Positions 46,301 through 57,624 of a stretch of DNA of 64,000 nt are shown here, in pieces; positions within the stretch are counted from its first letter, which is position 1; every line of letters begins with the position of its first letter. Below the pieces are notes generated by a model. It saw nothing but the letters and a program-made list of their open reading frames with translations. It did not search any database and was not told the origin of the DNA. Both the position numbers and the translations under genes were made by a program. Origin of the DNA: Escallonia rubra (Eukaryota; Streptophyta; Magnoliopsida; Escalloniales; Escalloniaceae); the NCBI GenBank assembly GCA_033065855.1, contig JAVXUO010000253.1, positions 682,001 to 746,000 of the forward strand, written 5' to 3'.

Positions 46301-47015
46301 ATCGAATGCGGCAGAATGTCGGTAATATTACCTTAACGTGTTATGTGGTGGCATTTTAAGAATTCAAATACTACGACTTGTTTAGAATGTGAGTTTGACC
46401 CCCTCAAGCCGTGACTTTGACTTCGTGAGTTACCTGTAATTTCCTCGAAGTGCACCTTCAGCGCGTGTTGAGATGCCATGTAGGCGAATCAGGGCACTTG
46501 CATGCAAACTGCTCTTAACATAAAACCTCGCACCCTCTCCCCGCTTGCACCTTAACCCTTGTGAGTCTGGAATCTCGCACCTGCTCCCACTCCAACCCAG
46601 GATTCTGCAACTTAATACCAGATGCAAGCTAGTAGATTTTAACCCAAGACCTTGCAGACTATAGCTCTATTCCGGTGTGCCATGTCAAAGTTACCATCTG
46701 CTTGAAAATGTTGAAGGTAACATGAATATCATGTGTTGATATTGAATCGTGAAGAGAGTCCAGGCTCATTCCTTAGTATGCCCAATTGCCCCTAGATATA
46801 AGTACATCTACTGATGATTGGTAGCTTGGTGCAGTGTTGCCAAGTCTAATGAAACTGGTACTATATATGGGTCTTTCATTTTCTATTTGTTTCCCACCGA
46901 ATAGGACTAGTCGCTTTCTCATTGATCTGTAAAGAAAATTCGGGTTCATATTGCTCATTTAAATTTGTCATTTGATCTGGTGCAGCAGGACATCCAGAAG
47001 CTACTCGCGACATGA
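37302..47015 (+). CDS. GPX: Chloroplast-type glutathione peroxidase (GPX1/GPX7-like), six exons
   Basis: Exons are 37302-37571, 40489-40565, 40734-40795, 44531-44649, 44726-44893 and 46986-47015. All introns are GT-AG, and the total of 726 bp gives 241 aa. Residues 1 to about 75 are Ser-rich and basic, as in a plastid transit peptide. The peroxidase core follows: peroxidatic Cys116 (NVASRC, codon split by intron 2), Gln147 (FPCNQFG), Trp205-Asn206 (IKWNF), and resolving Cys164 (FACTRF). C-terminal end QDIQKLLAT. Plant enzymes of this class use Cys instead of selenocysteine and reduce lipid and hydrogen peroxides with thioredoxin. Exon sizes 77, 62 and 119 are those usual in plant GPX genes. 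Introns 1, 3 and 5 are unusually long (2917, 3735 and 2092 bp) and hold transposons. No damage was seen, so the gene is probably functional. Confidence 0.93.
37921..39563. mobile_element. Possible TIR element in GPX intron 1
   Basis: The left end (GGGCCAGTTTGGTTCAC) and the complement of the right end (GGACCCTTTGGTTCAC) are similar for roughly 60 bp, sharing GGTCA.TG.A.TCG.AA phrases. No clear target duplication was found. It encloses the hAT-like copy at 38470-39340, so it would be the older of the two. Confidence 0.45.
38470..39340 (+). mobile_element. hAT-like non-autonomous element, copy 1 (GPX intron 1)
   Basis: Homologous over its length to 42998-43839: TGAAGCAC-type ends, GGTGCG-rich subterminal repeats, an internal GA/AAG-rich stretch and an AT-rich tail with AAACAACCCATTAAACTT. 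Ends are TATGAAGCAC and TTGCTTCCAA. Its target duplication is no longer recognisable. Same orientation as copy 2. Confidence 0.65.
40796..42997. other. GPX intron 3, first part
   Basis: Intronic AT-rich DNA after exon 3. I see no coding frame or terminal repeats of note apart from a GC-rich GGAGG patch near 42590. Confidence 0.5.
42998..43839 (+). mobile_element. hAT-like non-autonomous element, copy 2 (GPX intron 3)
   Basis: Perfect 8-bp duplication GCTCATTA at 42990-42997 and 43840-43847. Ends are CCTGTGAAGCA and TGCTTCATA, with a short imperfect TIR. Subterminal GGTGCGG/CCGCACC motifs recur at both ends. No transposase. The 8-bp TSD points to the hAT superfamily. Confidence 0.8.
44894..46985. 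other. GPX intron 5
   Basis: A 2.1-kb intron. It contains a two-unit interstitial telomere-type motif AAAACCCTAAACCCTAAA at 45217-45234 and no recognisable exon. A false acceptor at about 45352 (TTTTCAG) is followed by non-GPX sequence. Confidence 0.6.
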
Positions 47016-47729
47016 ATACTGAGCTATCATTGCCACGCTCTTTCTCAACCCGGGGATACTTATCCTCGCTGCACATTCCTTGAGTTTTATGTATGATATT
47101 AATAATTCTGTTTTTCTTAACAAATTTTCGCTTGCCTTGGCCAAAATGTACTTGGATAAGTTGGCGTACATCTTCAACCCCGGTTTATATGTGTGTGTGT
47201 GGAAGTTATCTTCTTTGTTTCTTCTCCTGTGACCTCCAAGTTAGTAAAACGAAGCAATGGTATGTTATATACTTAGCGGAAGACCATTTTTTCTGTATTT
47301 AAGTTTCTATCTAATCTACCACGGTCAGGATTGATTGTTCAACCTTATAGATGGTATTTATCTCAGTAGGTGGATCTAGGTAAACGGTTGTGTTACCACC
47401 CACTTGGCCATTCTCTGTACCTACTTCACTTTATACCATCATCAGTACGAAGGCATTAAAATCTCTTAAAACTCGCTGAAGAGCTACCACGTCCTAATGG
47501 TATGCGGAGAGAATGACTTCATTTATCATTTGTTCACCCCCTAAAGTTCAAAGGATAGCCCAAAGCAATGTATGTTTAGGCGTCGGTGGTTCTACCCGTA
47601 GTTATAACATCTACTCTATTTTACACCTTTGTCGGTAGAAACTAGTTGATGTTCTCTACCGGTTGGGGTTTCAAAGTATTAAGGTAGTACTTTTTGGTAT
47701 CATATCTGCTGGACGGAATGATTGTATTG
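47016..47729 (+). other. GPX 3' UTR and flank up to the copia insertion
   Basis: The 3' UTR probably covers the first 100-300 bp; AATAAT-type signals occur near 47099. The remainder is AT-rich DNA without coding signal. It may be the left part of whatever sequence the copia element landed in. Confidence 0.4.
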
Positions 47730-47734
47730 ACAAG
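47730..47734. repeat. Copia target site duplication, left
   Basis: ACAAG, identical to 55226-55230. Confidence 0.93.
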
Positions 47735-48147
47735 TGTTAATAAATTGGGTCGGTGGATTCATTATCTGTTCACTAACAGATAATATGTATTTGTTACTCA
47801 TAATTATTACAGGTAATTAGAGAATATTTATCTTCTAAGTGTTTGAGATAAAATCAGGCTCTAATACTCTCTCTATATAAAAGTTAGAGATATCTCAAGA
47901 AAAAAAGTCACAATAGAATAAGTCACAAGACAATCTCTTGCACTCTTTTTAGAGTATCACCAAGTTCTAAAATTTGGTTCATGGACGTAAAACTCGATTC
48001 TAGTAATTGTTGTCGTGCCAGTGAAAAAGATCAAGCGTGTTGAAGGCTTGTATCAATAAGGATCCTTCAGAATTTTTGGGTATTTCGTACTGTATGTTTC
48101 TGAACCCACTACATGTTACGTGGTAGGCGCATTTAATTGTTTTAACA
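47735..48147 (+). repeat. Copia 5' LTR, 413 bp
   Basis: Starts TGTTAATAAATTGGG and ends TTTTAACA. TATA-type CTATATAAAAG lies near 47873. Against the 3' LTR it carries an extra segment of about 65 bp (about 47945-48015). Confidence 0.93.
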
Positions 48148-48148
48148 C

Positions 48149-48160
48149 TGGAATCAGAGC
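48149..48160 (+). other. Copia primer binding site
   Basis: TGGAATCAGAGC, one base after the LTR. It differs at one position from the complement of the initiator-Met tRNA 3' end. Confidence 0.9.
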
Positions 48161-49737
48161 ATGATTACTTGTTGATTTCCCTTTAACATGCTGGTATAAA
48201 TTATGTGCATCTTACACCTTTTTTCGGATACATAGATATGAGACCTATCAGGAAAATTCGAAACTTTTTGAGCACATTATTCTGAAAAAATAATTATACG
48301 GCTTTGTTCTCTTATGGTTGAGGATGAACTCCATAAAATTTCAAGATCATTAGATGCATGATTTGTGAGAAATCACGATTTTATTTTTCAAGAGAACTAT
48401 GGTTTTTTTTGTGGAGTTTTTGGGCTCAAATTCAGAGCATGATAATTAGTTATTATCATGATTGGTTGATACATAATTAATCTATGTCACATAAGCTTTC
48501 CATCAATATATGGCACGCATTATTTGGCTTAAAAACGAGAGAGATATGGCCTCCCTAAGTTAGTCTCGCGGCATGGCGGCCGCTGAAAAATTAGGATTTT
48601 TAAAGGAAGAATACGTTCCACGCGCTGACGACACGTGTCACGTGCCAAGCGAGCCACGCATGCGCGCCAAGCCAGTATCCCACAAGCCGCACGAGCGCTC
48701 ACGCGCCAGCCAAGGTTGCGGACACGTGGGTGCCACGCACCCCACGCCAGGTATCCTTACATGCTCCCAAGCGCGTGCGTGATCCACGCGCGCGCGATCA
48801 TCACGCGCCAACTCGAGTAGCCCAGATGTTGCCCCACGTGCACGGTGGTGCGTGGAGGCATGTTATAGCTGTTTTTTGGACGGTGTTTGGCACCGCCAGC
48901 GAGTGGAGCTCCATCTTCGCTCTTTGTTTTTTTTTTATTTTTTTGTAGCGTTAAATTTTCCTTTATACCCTCTGTGTGTATTCTGTTTAAATTTTAAACG
49001 ACTTTTTCTATAAAAAATTATTTTATACACATAAATTTTTCCTTAATTTTAGAGGGTATATTAAGGTTGAATTTATTTTTTGTCATCTTTTAAAAATTTA
49101 TCTCTCATTTTTTAGTATTTTTATGGTAGTTTTGTGATCCGAGAAATACGAATAAACCCAAATATTAATTTTTGCACTTCGTGGGCAGAAATAAATATTT
49201 TGGAGAGCTATATGACATAGATGAATTATGTTTTATTTGTTTGCCTTGATTCGCGTTATGGTTTAATTATGCTTTTGGTGAGGTATATTTGTTGGGCTTT
49301 GATAAGCCCATACTTTTTAAACCAAATTTCAAGGCTTTCTTGCCTGTTTTCCTTTGAAGCAGAATGTGGCATATTCATCCATTTAATGGTCCTTTAACTT
49401 ATTTTTGAGCATTCTAGTTTTAGGTTAAATGGATGGATATTAGATTGGCATTCTGGAGTCCTTGCACACTTTGTTGTATAGTGCAAATTTTATATTGTTC
49501 TAAATTATCGTGTGGATGACTCATTACATTGTGGATTATATGATGATGAAATTTATTGCGAAAAATTACTTGAATTTTTTTCCCAACTCACATACACGGG
49601 AGATGATTACGAGCGTAGCAATTTTTTGATTTCATGATGTGAGGAAGGATAATATTTTTCATTTGAATTTTTTGAAATAAATAGAATGATGTATAATTTA
49701 TGTCTTTTTCTTTGTGTAAACTAATGTAGTGAATATA
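48161..49737 (+). other. Copia leader with CpG-rich island
   Basis: Non-coding DNA between PBS and gag. Positions about 48570-48870 are GC- and CpG-rich and repeat ACGTG-type words (CACGTGTCACGTG, GACACGTGG, CCCACGTGCACG). The rest is AT-rich. The open frames at 48573-48948 reflect this composition and resemble no family. Confidence 0.7.
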
Positions 49738-50626
49738 ATGGCCACCAAGAATGTAATAGCTGATCTCGTTAAGAGTGAGAAACTTAACAGAGATAATTAC
49801 GACGTTTGGCACAAAAAGATGAAATTCATGCTGAACGAACAAGAGTTCGAGGAGCACTTGACCAAAGAGATGGTTGCACCCACTGAGGGGCAACCCCCTA
49901 AGAGACCACGCTGCCTACCAGAAATGGCATGCTAAAGATCGTAGTGCGCGCTAGACCTTGTTGAGCAGCTTGCAAAATGATCTAATCATATCGGGCAGTT
50001 TGATAAACTTCCAACTTGGGCAGTTTGATGAACTTCCAACTTGTAAAGCTTTATGGGATCAGCCCAAGTTCTCTTTTAGTGGAACCTTAACTATGCGGCT
50101 TCATAGCCTTGTGATTAAGTTTGAGGAATACACAAAAGACCCTAAGCATACCATGAATGATAATCTAAGGGTAATATCCAACATGATTGGTAAGCTAAGG
50201 GATGCAGGCCATGCGCTCACAAATGAGCAGCAAGTCAGGGCTCTCATAAGGTCTCTTCTTGCCTCATGGGCCAATATGAAACAGATATTGACTCATAGTG
50301 AAAACATCAAGAAATTTTCTGATGTTTCACAGCATGTCATCCTTGAGGCTGAGACTCGAGATGCTGACAAGACCCTTACTTACGTCGCCCAAGAGGGATC
50401 GCACAATGCAAATGGCAAGCGCAGAGGACAAAGTAGGAAAGGCAAGAAAGGTGAGGCTAGCACTTCTGCGCCAAAGGAAGGGAAAATAAAGAAACGCAAG
50501 AGAGGAAAACGTCGTGGGAAAAATGATTTGTCTAAAATCAAATGCTTCAACTGTCAACAGCAAGGACACTTCGCTCGTGATTGTACTGAGCCGAAGAGGA
50601 TACCTTCTGAATCTCTCTCTCATTAA
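49738..50626 (+). pseudogene. Copia gag
   Basis: Starts MATKNVIADLVKSEKLNR with a UBN2/copia gag-type NYDVWHKKMKFML segment. A frameshift near 49905 and a TAG at 49952-49954 break it. It then continues from 49958 to a Lys/Arg-rich tail and one CCHC zinc knuckle (CFNCQQQGHFARDC, 50541-50582), the RNA-binding signature of nucleocapsid. Confidence 0.85.
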
Positions 50627-50639
50627 TATGTTTCCTCAC

Positions 50640-53600
50640 ATGTGATGGTTGCTGGTTCCCAACCTGTGTGGTTTGTGGATACGGGTGCAACAAAAATGTA
50701 ACACGTAATCGAGAGGGGTTCGTAGATTATCACTAGATTCTAGTGGTAAGCAAACATATCTTCATGGAAAACAATAGCTCCAAGGATGTGCTAGGGGTTG
50801 GTTCTTACCAGCTCAAGTTGCGAACTGGGCGCATATTGCTTCTTGAGGATGTGCGATATGCACCCACTGTTTGGCTTAATCTACTTTCAGTTACTGCTTT
50901 AATAGACAATGGTTTTTTCTTCAATTTTAGGGGTAATAAGTTGGACAAATGTTTGGTTGATATTTTGTTTGGACATGGTTTTCGCATGGATAGTCCTTTT
51001 CAATTGGATTTAATTGATTCTCAGTCCTCTTATTCTTATGTGGTGAATGATAATATTGTGAATGATTTTACCAACTGGCATGAAAGGCTAGACCACATAG
51101 GCCAAGATAGAATGACTCGTTTGGCTAGAGAAGGCCTTTTGGGTCCACTCACAAAAGTCAATCTACAAACATGTGAGGCTTGTTTGGCCGGTAAAGCATG
51201 CAGGAAGCCTTTTGGAAAGGCCGTGAGAGCAACTCAGCCACTTGAGCTAGTTCACTCTGGCATATGTGGACCTATGAGTGTAAAGGCACGCCATGGCGCC
51301 TCTTATTTCCTTACATTAATAGACGATTATACGCGATATGGTTACGTGTATCTGATATCTCATTGTTATGAAGCTTTGAATTGTTTCAAACGCTTTGTAG
51401 AAAAGGTTGAGAATTAGAAAGAGAAGAGTTTAAAAACTCTTCGCACTGACCGCGGACGCAAATATTTGTCCGATCACTTTAAGAATTTTTGTGAGGAAAA
51501 AGGGATATGCAGGCAACTTACTATTTGTAATACTCCACATCAAAATGGTGTTGCGGAAAGAAGGAATAGAACATTGTTAGTATGGTTAGGTGTATGATGA
51601 CGCAAGCAAACCTTCCAATATCTTTTTAGGGGGATGCATTTTTCGACTGCAGCCTATATACTTAATCGTATGCCTTCGCAATCAGTCAAATCCACCATGT
51701 ATGAGCTTTGGAATGGCCAAAAGCCAATTTTAGATAACTTGCGCCCATGGGGCTTAGCAGGTTATGTTCACAGTAACTTCTCATAAGTATGGGAAACTAG
51801 GCCTAGAGCTAAAAAGAGTATCTTCTTAAGGTATTCTGAAAACTCTAAAGGCTACGTGATGTATGGTGAACATCAAAATGGTGGAAAGACTGAAATATAG
51901 TATCGTGATGTCAATTTCATTGAGAGTGATTTTCCTAGCATTGGAGACACAAGTAAGAATCTTGACTTGTATGAGTTAAAGGAGGTTGAAGCCACTTTAC
52001 CATCTCCAAGCGAAGGTTGGGAATTAGTTTCTCATCCGGTTGTCGCTGAATATAGTATAAGTGACCCTCATCCTAGTAAGAGCACACCACCAGGACCATC
52101 AGGTCAACAAGATTCTCAACTGCGTAGAGGTGCACGGGGAAGAGTTCCACGTCATCATTTTGAGATTGACGGAGAAATTCTTATGTGCACTCCAACTGAT
52201 GAAGATGAGCCCATTTTTGTGGAAGAAGCCTTATCTTCATCTACTAGTAATGAATGGATGTCTGCAATGAAGGATGAGTTGAGCTCAATGGAGAAGAATC
52301 AGGTTTGGGAGTTGGTTGACCTTCTGTCAGGGCGCAAGACTGTTAGAAACAAGTGGGTTTTAAAAGTCAAGCGCAAGACAGATGAGTCAATTGATAAGTA
52401 TAAGGCACGTCATGTGGCGAAAGGATATACCCAACAGCGGGGTGTGGACTATAAAGATACATTCTCCCCGGTGGTGAGATTTGCTTCAATTCACCTGATC
52501 CTAGCTATTTTTGCCCAGCAGGATTTAGAACCTTTTCAGATGATATTAAGACTGCGTTTCTCAATAGAGAACTAGACGAAGAGATCTATATGGCTCAACC
52601 TGAGGGTTTTGAAGTCAAGGGACATGAGCGTAAAGTTTGTTGTCTCAAATATTCTATATATGGTCTCAAACAGTCGTCTAGGCAGTGATACTTTAGATCT
52701 CATCATGCCATTACCTTTATAGGTTTTGAAATGATTGAACAAGAACATTGCATTTACGTTAAACGATCCAAGAAAAGTATTTTGATTCGTTCTTTGTATG
52801 TGGATGACATTCTTTTAGCTGGGAATGACATGAGTTCCATTGTCGCCACTAAGCAGTGACTGTTTTCAACTTTTGATATGCAGGACATGGGAGAAGCTAA
52901 TTACGTGCTCGGGGTTAAAATCATCATCCAAAGAGGTTTCTTGGTTTGTCTCAAGAGACATACATCAAGAAAGTCATTGAACGAATCAGTATGCATAACT
53001 CAAAACCCATAGACACTCTAATAAACAAGGCGTGTACTTTAAGGAAAGACCAATGCCCAAAGAATGATGAGGAAAAAAATCGAATGTCCAAAGTGCTTTA
53101 CGTGGCTGCAGTAGGGAGTCTGATATACGTTATGTTGTGTACGCGTCCAGACATCTAGTATGCAGTTGGAATGGTGAGTCGTTGTCAAAGTAATCCTGGA
53201 CCCGCTCATTGGAAAGCGGTGAAGAGAATTCTTCGATACCTATGTGGAACCGCTGATCTCGTCCTGTGTTATCATGGTGGAGACTTGAGACTGAGAGTAT
53301 ACAACGATGCTGATTGGGGGCGGTGATAGCGATGAGTGCAGATCCACTTTAGGCTATGCATTCATACTATGAGGTGGAGCTATCTCTTGGTGCAGCAAGA
53401 AACAGACTTGCATCGCCCTATCCACGATGGAGTCAGAGTATGTTGCTTGTTCAACAGCAGTCCAGGAAACTGTACGGTTGTGGTCATTCATACAGGCTCT
53501 AGGGGTTACAGCTCATGCAGATGAGGCTGTCACTATTCACTATGACAATACAGCTGCCTTAGATTTTGTAGAGGACCCCAAATATCATGGGAATGCCAAA

Positions 53601-53765
53601 CATATATGCCTTCATTATCACTTCATTAGAACTTTAGTTGCGCAAGGAGAGGTGACCATGAAACATATACCTACTGGCAGAATGATGGCTGATCCTTTGA
53701 CCAAGCCTATTGCTAGAGATGTTTTCCTTTCTCACATTAGAAGTATGGGACTACGTAGGATTTGA
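50640..53765 (+). pseudogene. Copia pol (protease, integrase, reverse transcriptase, RNase H)
   Basis: Protease: VWFVDTGATKM followed at once by a stop (about 50670-50700). GAG-pre-integrase zinc site: WHERLDHIG and CEACLAGKA (51077-51200). Integrase core: LTLIDDYTRYGYVY (51310-51350), a stop at about 51415, then TLRTDRG and HQNGVAERRNR (51435-51570). RT: KYKARHVAKGYTQ (52400-52435), a one-base loss near 52540, DIKTAFLN, and YVDD intact at 52797-52808. RNase H: SEYVACSTAVQETVRLWSF and IHYDNTAALDF (53430-53560), then MADPLTKPI. The PR-IN-RT-RH order is diagnostic of Ty1/copia. At least six breaks prevent a full polyprotein. Confidence 0.9.
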
Positions 53766-54821
53766 TATGTTTACGACATCTTATGTACTTGACATTAATT
53801 ATTATATTTTGCATTCCTTGATTTGAGTTTATTTTGGAATGAATGAATAATCTTTGTGATTACATATACATCCTTATTGAGAGTGTCACCAGGCCTGAGT
53901 TGACCCACTCACACGGGTAATTTACCTTGGCACTAAGTTAGCGAGCAAGATGAGACATAATTGTCTTCGGTGCCGAGATGGCGAATAAGATAATACAACT
54001 AGTAATGCAAACATGTCGCCTTAGTCGGAGCTAAAATGAGACCTAAAAAGGTAGGTCGATCATAAAGTATCTCCATAACTCTATGTAGCCTGTTTACAGC
54101 CGAATGTGAGATTTCAGACAGGCATTATGAGAGTGAATGGGCTGAAAAAACTTAGGTTAGTCACTCGTACAGCGACTAGACTCAGATTCGTATGGCGTAT
54201 TTTATACATTAATGTGACACGCCCTTGCGAGTTACGCCATAACATGCAAATCATACTGCATGTGCTAAATGCAGACCGGTAGTGGGAGTGATGAATGAAT
54301 CCTTGCTTCGTGACTGTGTGAGTCACTTGGATCGATATATTTTTGATCCTACAAAGTATCCTTTTTCGCCTTAGACTGTGTCACGAAAAGGATACTCAAT
54401 GTCGCTACTTTAGCATGTACCATTGGATCATGGATGATGCGGTCTCGCATGGCATGTCTAGGAAAGCGGTTGGGTCTAATTGTAATGACATGAGGGCTTT
54501 GGGAAGAAAGTTCAATATTACACCATGTTATGTGATTCATAGCCCGGGTGACTTTGTCGATTCTCTCTGAGAGGTTTAATGCTGCTCACTATAAGGGATT
54601 TGGGAGTGTTTAATCTGGTGTAGTTGAACTATCTGGGGTACATATGAGATTTTTGGAGTGATGTATTTTGTTAGTTGAGTGATAACTTAATACAATACTC
54701 CTCAAATGTTGGACATCCTTTCTCGTAGGTCGCACGTTCCATTTCCTGTATGAGGAGATGAGTGAACAAGAGATAAGGATGGACTGCAGGACTTATTTGC
54801 CCTATGTGGGTGAGTGGGAAC
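53766..54821 (+). other. Copia region between pol and 3' LTR
   Basis: Non-coding. It contains an inverted repeat at 54356-54395 with 12-bp arms (GTATCC...GGATAC). A weak purine tract (GAGTGGGAAC) precedes the 3' LTR. Confidence 0.6.
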
Positions 54822-55225
54822 TGTTAATAAATTGGGTCAGTGGACCCATTCAAGGAATTCGCCCTTTGCCTCGCCAGATAATGTGTATTTGTTAATCAGA
54901 ATTATTACAGTTAATTAGAGAATATTTATCTCCTAAGCGTTTGAGATAAATACGGTCTTTATCTCCTAAGTGTTTGAGAAAAAGTCAGTCTCTAATACTA
55001 TCTCTATTTAAAGGCTAGAGATATCCTATGAAAAGAAGTCACAATAGAATAAGTCACAAGACAATCCCTCCCTCTGTTGCACTGTTTTCGTACTTGCGGA
55101 AAAGATCAAATGTGTTGGAGGCTCGTAACAACAAGAATCTTTCGTCGAAATTTTCGGGTACTTAGTACGGTATGTTTTCGAACCCACTATGTGTTACGTG
55201 GTAGGTGCATTTAATTGTTTTAACA
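54822..55225 (+). repeat. Copia 3' LTR, 404 bp
   Basis: Pairs with 47735-48147. It carries an internal duplication of a TATCTCCTAAGYGTTTGAGA phrase (about 54928-54985) that the 5' LTR has once. The TATA motif is altered. Confidence 0.93.
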
Positions 55226-55230
55226 ACAAG
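55226..55230. repeat. Copia target site duplication, right
   Basis: ACAAG, as at 47730-47734. Confidence 0.93.
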
Positions 55231-55559
55231 AATCTTCATCTTTGTATCGACAAATTAAATGTGGATATTTATGTACTCAAAGCGTTGCTTTCCATTGTAA
55301 CAACTGTTAGCTCTATGCTGGGATAATTTAGAGTTATATCTTATATTGGTGATGATAACACATTGACTATGTTTAACGTGTGCTTTGAATAAGTGCTTAT
55401 TAGGTATATGAATACAAGCTCCTGAAGACACATTTGAGAATTGAATATGTGAATTGGATCTAAAGAAGTTTAAAGCTATGGTGAAAAATGCCTATTAAGT
55501 TTTATAAAGTCTAGTGTCGAAAAACAACAAAGATTGTATATGATTAGTTACTCCCAGTT

Positions 55560-56060
55560 GTGATTGATCTTTACTATCATCGAACTAGTCTTGGATTTAT
55601 TATTACGGCCTATAATGAACCTTTGGACACCTTATGCATTGCATACGAGTTCATAATTTTTCAGACAAGTGTGTTTTTTGAAAATAGGCAAATTTTGGAG
55701 CTAACTCAAATAGGCAAGAATAGGGGATCCCCCCTAGATCTAGTAATTGTTCGGGTAGATTATCAGTGGCGTCCTTCAGTCTGCACGGTGTAAAAGTGTT
55801 TTGGACATAATACTATGTCATGTGCTTAGGTTGAGACAGATAAGCTCCCTCCCCCTTTCGATTCTGTTATGAACTGGCCTAACATGACGACCTCAGCTGG
55901 CGAGGTTGCTATTTTGGAGAAAGAGACAGGGTCGACATCCTTGAAAAGCAAAGGGAATAACAAAGTCAATAGGGGCTCTTCTTCATCTCAGGAAGTTATT
56001 CTGCGGGAGCAGGTTAATGTCCAGCAGACTAGTTCTCAGCATAAAGTCAGTATTCAGTAG
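55560..56060 (+). pseudogene. Second LINE, ORF1 fragment with zinc knuckle
   Basis: Around 55690-55800 the translation reads FENRQILELTQ and VDYQWRPSVCTV. A stop follows, then KCFGHNTMSC, the usual VxYxWxPxxCxxCxxFGHxxxxC passage of plant LINE ORF1 with one Cys lost to a stop codon. A Ser/Gln-rich tail (55869-56060) follows. The domain before it is too decayed to delimit. Confidence 0.65.
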
Positions 56061-56389
56061 CCTTTACCTCGTGAGGTACTTTGTCATAATATTTCGAATA
56101 GGCCTATTGTGGATTCTTTTGTGCACTCTGATTTGCATGTTCACTCTAGCTTACATGTGCACCCAAGTCTGGCACGAATTCAGATTCTAACTCGGATTTT
56201 ATTCCTAGCACACTTAGTCTAGAAAATAATCTGTCATCTCATCCTGGAAATAAGATTAACCTACATTCTAGTGTTAATAATAAAAAGAAAAAAAAGAAGT
56301 CTCCTCGTCGAGAAAAGTTTACCTTATCTTTACTTCTTATATTTTGTAGCACCTTTTTGGTAATTTAGTTATCATGCATAACATCTTTT

Positions 56390-57480
56390 GCTGAAATTCT
56401 CGAGGATTTAATGTGAGTGGTAGGCAAGTGGATCATATAATTTCCTCCCTATGTGTTATGATTTTTGGTATCCTTGAAACTAGAGTTGCAAGTCTTCATG
56501 CCTAGATTCTATGTAATTATAGATTTCCTAGTTGGTTATTCATAAATAACTACCAATTCTTTGTGAATGGTAGGATTTGGGTTCTATGGAACCCGAAAGT
56601 AATATATGTTTCTTGCCGTGGGATGTCTGATCAAATAATTCACTGTAAAGTGGACTTTCTAGATAGGTTGTCCCTTTTCTTTGTCTCTCTTGCATATGGG
56701 TCTAATAACTCCAGTGATAGGTCTCTGCTCTGGCAGGAGCTAGAGTATTAGTCTCGTCCCTTTGTCAATCATCCCTAGTTGATCCTCGGTGATTTTAGCG
56801 CCATCAAAATTCTGAGAGAGAAACTAAGGGGTAGCAATAGGTGGTGCCCCCACAACTAGAAGTTCCATGAATGCCTAGTATCTTCAGAACTTTCTGATTT
56901 TAAGTACTCGGGTTGCTTCTACATGTGGACTAACTGTCAGGATGATGGTGATACTATCTGGAGGTAGATTGACCATGCCCTTGTTAATGACATTTGGTCT
57001 TTTAAATTTTCAAAATCTAAAACGGTCTTTCGTCCTATAGGTAACTCTGACCATTCACCCATTCTCGTCCATTCTCTTGTCAAATTTGACAAGATTCTTA
57101 ATCCGTTTAAATTCTTAGATATGTGGGTCAATCATCACAAGTTCTTACCTTTGGTTGCTGATGTGCGGAGCATGCCCCTTTCGGGTTGTGCTAAGCTCAG
57201 GCTTCTTAGGCTAAAACTTAAGGAATTTAATAAGGCACACTTTAGCAATATTCAGGGAGACGGGGCCAGGATCTTTTCATAGTATGTTCAGACCATGTTG
57301 GCCTTGAACCCTCTTGATCCGATGTGGCGGAGGATTGAGAAGGAAAATTTTGAGAGTTTTGCCCGCGTTCAATCAAAAATGATGTTGGACATAAAAAATA
57401 ATCAACTTTTCTTCAAGCCAGTGAGTAAGAGAAGGAATTTCAATAGCGGTCCAATTGGATCACAACATTTAGCCTTGGAA
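56390..57480 (+). pseudogene. Second LINE, ORF2 endonuclease fragment
   Basis: The EEP-endonuclease course is recognisable: NSRGFNVSGRQVDHI (about 56395), GILETRV (56470), GRIWVLWNPKV (56565-56600), LILGDFSAIK (56780), an IDHALVND segment (56965) and SDHSPILV (57045). The linker toward RT follows (57100-57380), with WRRIEKENFESFARVQ. No RT domain follows. Stops are scattered. It runs opposite to LINE 1 at 15500-36471. Confidence 0.75.
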
Positions 57481-57624
57481 TTAAGGTAGATTTTGGAAGT
57501 AGACCTTAAGAATTATAATTCTACTGATTGGACAACTTATTTAGAATTGGAATTACAACTTATATCCAATTCCATGAAATTAAAAACATGCTTTGAGGCC
57601 CATAGTCTAATTTTTAAGGCCCAA

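Larger units (their letters stand above)
47735..55225 (+). mobile_element. Complete Ty1/copia retrotransposon, 7.49 kb, coding-defective
   Basis: It has two LTRs (47735-48147 and 54822-55225), an initiator-Met-type PBS, gag, protease, integrase, RT and RNase H in copia order, and 5-bp duplications ACAAG outside. The LTRs differ by many substitutions and several indels, so the insertion is not recent. Unusual parts are a leader of about 1.58 kb before gag, with a CpG-rich patch, and about 1.05 kb of non-coding DNA between RNase H and the 3' LTR. Confidence 0.95.

Noticed and set aside
46430..46720. Possible tRNA-derived SINE on the minus strand
   Set aside because: A loosely B-box-like phrase exists, but there is no convincing A box, poly(A) tail or target duplication.
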